Assembly: GCA_030619925.1 (NCBI GenBank)
Contig: JAUXAL010000048.1
Location: 1-32,238 of the forward strand
Direction of reading: 5' to 3'
Source of the DNA: Phycisphaerae bacterium
Lineage (GTDB): Bacteria; Planctomycetota; Phycisphaerae; Sedimentisphaerales; Anaerobacaceae
Length of the DNA: 32,238 bases
This document shows positions 29,688-32,238 of this stretch, piece after piece. Under the pieces are notes generated by a model that searched no databases, had not been told where the DNA came from, and was given only the letters and a program-made list of their open reading frames with translations. The position numbers were made by a program, and so were the translations under genes. Within the stretch, counting starts at the first letter, position 1, and each line of letters begins with the position of its first letter.

Positions 29688-31655
29688 CTATCTCCCAATA
29701 GTGAATATCAATATCCAATTTAAGATGCCCGCCAGAATAAAAGAAGACATATTTATAGCCAAAGCCATCGCTATGCCGGTCTTTACTCCCATCTGCTTAC
29801 ACATTGCCACTACATTTGCAAAACAGGGAACAAACATCGTGGTTATAACCACAGTTACTATACACTGCACATAATTCAGCGCCCCCGCATCCACCATTCT
29901 TAGCGTCAAGCCTGCAGCTGCTTCATGTCTGGCAGCCGCAAGCAGGAGTACATCCACGATATCTCGCGGCAAACCGAGCCATGATACCACAATCGGGCTC
30001 ATTAACGTTTTTATCAAATCGAGGACTCCTGTCTTATCAAGTAAAAATAATGCTGCTGCTGCAATGATAAAAATAGGGATGGCTTCCTTCAAAAACCAAT
30101 ATAACCGGTGATAGGTTTTGACGGCTATGGCCTTTGGACTCGGAACACGAATGGCAGGCAGTTCCTGGAGAAAAACGCTTTTCTCTTGCTCCTTTATAAT
30201 CTTATTAAGGGCCAACCCGGCGGATAATTCAATAAGGGCCAGCGCTCCGTAGCCAATCATAAAGGCCTTAATCCCAATCCTTCCAAATATGGCCATGTCA
30301 ATGCCCATTTGGGCAGAGCAGGGCAAGGCAAAGGCGATAAGATAGACAGCTACAAACTTCTCTTTCTTGGACCGCAACCCCCTTGTGGCAAGTGTTGCCA
30401 TGGTCTTACATCCAAAGCCCAAGACCAGCGGCATAACGGCTTTTCCGGTCAAACCTATCTTCTCAAAAACCCTTTTAACTAAAACACAGAGGTTAGGTAT
30501 ATAACCTATGTCTTCGAGAAAACCGAACATGAGAAAGAATACAGAAAGTATGGGAAGAACGGTAACTATAGCGTTAAATAGACCAAGGGTCAAAATACCG
30601 TAATCTCCCACAAGAAATTCATTCCAGAAGCCCGATGGCAAAAGTTTCGTTATATACTCTACAGTAGGGTCAAGTAAGGCAGCACTGAGTATTTCATCCA
30701 AAAAGCCAGCAACATGTGTCACAAGTAAATACGTCGTTATCACGAAGAAAGCTAATATCGCAAGCCCGAATATGGGATGGCGACTCAACCGGCCAAAGGC
30801 CTTGGAGAACTCTCCCGGAGTTATCTTCTGCTTTCTGGTTGTATCTTCAACAATATCATCCACCCACCGACTGCGCTTGTTATTTAGAACACGGCCGAAG
30901 TTCCCTCTGAATTGCCGCCTAATCTTACTTACCTGGTTCTTTAACTGGGCAACTTTTTCCTGGCCGTATTCGGCGCTTAAGTAATCCGCCAAGAACGGGT
31001 CGGCGAGCAACAGCAGAACCGCTACCTTTCGTTTAAAACTTACATCCTCCGGCAGCTCAGACTCAATAGCCGATATCCCATCATCTACGATTTCGCCATA
31101 CCGCAGAGACTGCTTGCCTCTGCGTGCCTTGCTTATGGCGCCTTTGAGCTCTTTTGTGCCCAAGCCATCTACGGCTATCGACTCGACGACAGGGACACCT
31201 AAAATGCGTGACAATCCGCCCGAATCGATCCATACCCCCCTTCTTGCGGTCTCATCTATGGCATTAAGCGATATTACCATGGGTATCCCCAATTCGAGCA
31301 GATCCGCCGTGAGGGTTAGTGATTGCTTCAACTGGTTGGCATCGATGCACTGGATGATCATGTCCGGCTTTTCTTTGAATATCATATCGCGGACTATGAG
31401 CTCCTCTTCGGAGTGAATATAAAGACAATGAAGGCCGGGGGTATCAATGACCTCGTAAGGTTCGCCATCAATCTCACATCTCGTTCTTTTCATCTCTACA
31501 GTCGTGAATGGATAGTTGGCAACTAAGGTATACTCGCCCGTCAGATTGTTGAATACCTGGCTCTTGCCGGTATTCGGCAGCCCAACGATAGCGATTTTCT
31601 TAACCGGGCGGAAACTGCTCGAATTATCTTTTTTCGCCTTCTTTTTTTCGCTCAT
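29688..31655 (-). CDS. feoB: FeoB ferrous iron transporter
   Basis: The 655-residue protein has an N-terminal G domain with G1 GLPNTGKS (25-32), G3 DTPG (71-74) and a NAID G4 motif, a helical spacer, and a C-terminal membrane domain with about eight segments, including the two gate motifs (GFGCKTMATLATRGL and VPCFANVVAMCKQMG). The first gate motif differs from the usual GFGCNVPA, as Lys-Thr replaces Asn-Val. FeoB imports ferrous iron using the G domain. FeoB proteins are commonly part of magnetosome clusters (e.g. FeoB1 in Magnetospirillum). A promoter and an inverted repeat lie upstream. It is slightly shorter than E. coli FeoB (773 residues). Confidence 0.92.
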   Translation of the reverse strand: MSEKKKAKKDNSSSFRPVKKIAIVGLPNTGKSQVFNNLTGEYTLVANYPFTTVEMKRTRCEIDGEPYEVIDTPGLHCLYIHSEEELIVRDMIFKEKPDMIIQCIDANQLKQSLTLTADLLELGIPMVISLNAIDETARRGVWIDSGGLSRILGVPVVESIAVDGLGTKELKGAISKARRGKQSLRYGEIVDDGISAIESELPEDVSFKRKVAVLLLLADPFLADYLSAEYGQEKVAQLKNQVSKIRRQFRGNFGRVLNNKRSRWVDDIVEDTTRKQKITPGEFSKAFGRLSRHPIFGLAILAFFVITTYLLVTHVAGFLDEILSAALLDPTVEYITKLLPSGFWNEFLVGDYGILTLGLFNAIVTVLPILSVFFLMFGFLEDIGYIPNLCVLVKRVFEKIGLTGKAVMPLVLGFGCKTMATLATRGLRSKKEKFVAVYLIAFALPCSAQMGIDMAIFGRIGIKAFMIGYGALALIELSAGLALNKIIKEQEKSVFLQELPAIRVPSPKAIAVKTYHRLYWFLKEAIPIFIIAAAALFLLDKTGVLDLIKTLMSPIVVSWLGLPRDIVDVLLLAAARHEAAAGLTLRMVDAGALNYVQCIVTVVITTMFVPCFANVVAMCKQMGVKTGIAMALAINMSSFILAGILNWILIFTIGR

Positions 31656-31683
31656 GAGGCTTCCCGAGAACAGTCGGTCATGA

Positions 31684-31705
31684 TTCTCAATCTCATCCTT
31701 GAGAA
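31684..31705 (-). promoter_or_regulatory. Candidate operator upstream of feoB
   Basis: TTCTCAA and TTGAGAA form a perfect inverted repeat with an 8-nt spacer (22 bp), located 29-50 nt before the feoB start and just downstream of the predicted -10. Size and position fit a DtxR-family operator, although the sequence does not match the Corynebacterium DtxR consensus. Confidence 0.55.
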
Positions 31706-31734
31706 GCTCTACAATAGCCCAGAACCTTTGTCAA
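31706..31734 (-). promoter_or_regulatory. Candidate feoB promoter
   Basis: On the - strand a consensus -35 TTGACA (31734-31729) is followed after 17 nt by TAGAGC (31711-31706), a poor -10. The inverted repeat directly follows, so a bound repressor would block the start site. Confidence 0.5.
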
Positions 31735-31739
31735 CAGTT

Positions 31740-32238
31740 TTTCGGACATTGTTCACTGGAAATTTGCGCATGCAACTGCGCCGAGTCGAATTAATCGCAT
31801 GACGAAATGGCCTCGTAGCGTCGGGCGCCCAAAATTGAGCAAAATAATGCAATCAGAATAAGAAACGTAGTAAAGCAATGTCAGGTAATAACTCAAACTG
31901 ACCGATGCGGTCGCCTCGGCGCCCAGCCAGGGTGGAGCGAAGAATCTCACTGGGCCCTCCCCTGCCGCTATGATGCGATTATTCTTTGCTAAGGCCAGAT
32001 GCTTCGCGGAGTTTATCCTTGAGCGCAGCGAAGGGCTCAGCATGACAACTTAAAATCGGTCAGCTTGACTTATTAAGCATACTTGTTTTTGTCGGGTCGC
32101 CAGCCACGTCGGACTATAACCTACACTATTCTCTGTCAAAGTTCGCTTCAAATCAATCGCTGACGACCCAATTCCCCCTTGCGAAGATTTTCCAAAGTGC
32201 AAAAGACTATGCTATGTAACCCAATTATATATACTAAT
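31740..32238. other. Gene-free end of the window
   Basis: About 500 nt have no credible gene. A - strand frame of 96 residues (31753-32043) reads through sequence resembling dispersed repeats found between genes in many environmental genomes (GGAGCGAAGAATCTCACTGG and GAGCGCAGCGAAGGGCTCAG) and has no protein features. Confidence 0.55.

Noticed and set aside
31753-32043. 96-residue - strand frame
   Set aside because: It has repeat-like DNA, no ribosome site and no domain.

Overview
The window looks like chromosomal DNA of a magnetotactic member of the Planctomycetota, probably Phycisphaerae-like. The lineage call rests on the first gene, a secreted protein joining PD40-type propeller repeats, a dockerin-like segment (FNGDGIVDGAD) and a LamG domain, and on Lys-Pro-Asn-rich repeat DNA at 2.4-2.9 kb. 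I recall both as common in such genomes, but I could not search for them. The functional call is much firmer: about 22 kb of the window is a magnetosome gene cluster.

Layout. Positions 1-5.1 kb hold ordinary genes (secreted protein, TIM-barrel sugar isomerase/epimerase, STAS protein, double-ACT protein) and a tRNA-Asp(GTC) with a clear promoter. Positions 5.14-6.43 kb are AT-rich and gene-free, with inverted repeats, a direct repeat, a possible structured RNA and a strong terminator. From 6.43 to 28.64 kb every gene lies on the + strand, mostly with short gaps or overlaps: HTH regulator, broken mamI-like copy, mamA, mamQ, mamI, a second mamI, mamE, a second mamE-like gene with three C-terminal magnetochrome motifs, a PDZ fragment, mamB, a mamO-mamN fusion, mamL, small membrane proteins, three helical or PAS proteins, mamK, a YtxH-like protein, a zinc ribbon, a conventional CDF transporter, a P-loop protein, a PAP2 phosphatase, mamM, a third mamB/M-type CDF, a membrane-anchored PDZ protein and a two-part chromate-type transporter. 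Convergent to this, 31.66-28.94 kb (- strand) encodes FeoB followed by a DtxR-type regulator with a FeoA-like C-terminus. The last 0.5 kb shows no credible gene.

How the genes fit together, from knowledge of Magnetospirillum homologues: MamI, MamL, MamQ and MamB act in forming the magnetosome membrane. MamM and MamB bring in iron. MamE, MamO and MamP-like proteins control biomineralisation through protease, PDZ and haem domains. MamA coats the organelle and MamK filaments align the chain. FeoB with the DtxR/FeoA protein would supply and sense ferrous iron.

The most unusual features are: (1) one polypeptide combining a MamO-like pseudoprotease, a PDZ domain and a MamN-like transporter; (2) a MamE whose protease domain is interrupted by repeated CPxC modules, while CXXCH haem motifs sit on its paralogue; (3) a palindromic repeat inserted twice in frame in the mamO-mamN gene; (4) a third mam-type CDF that has lost three of four metal ligands; (5) a stand-alone copy of the MamE N-terminal anchor; and (6) a PAS/coiled-coil protein built from exact 84-bp repeats that shares its C-terminal domain with its neighbour.
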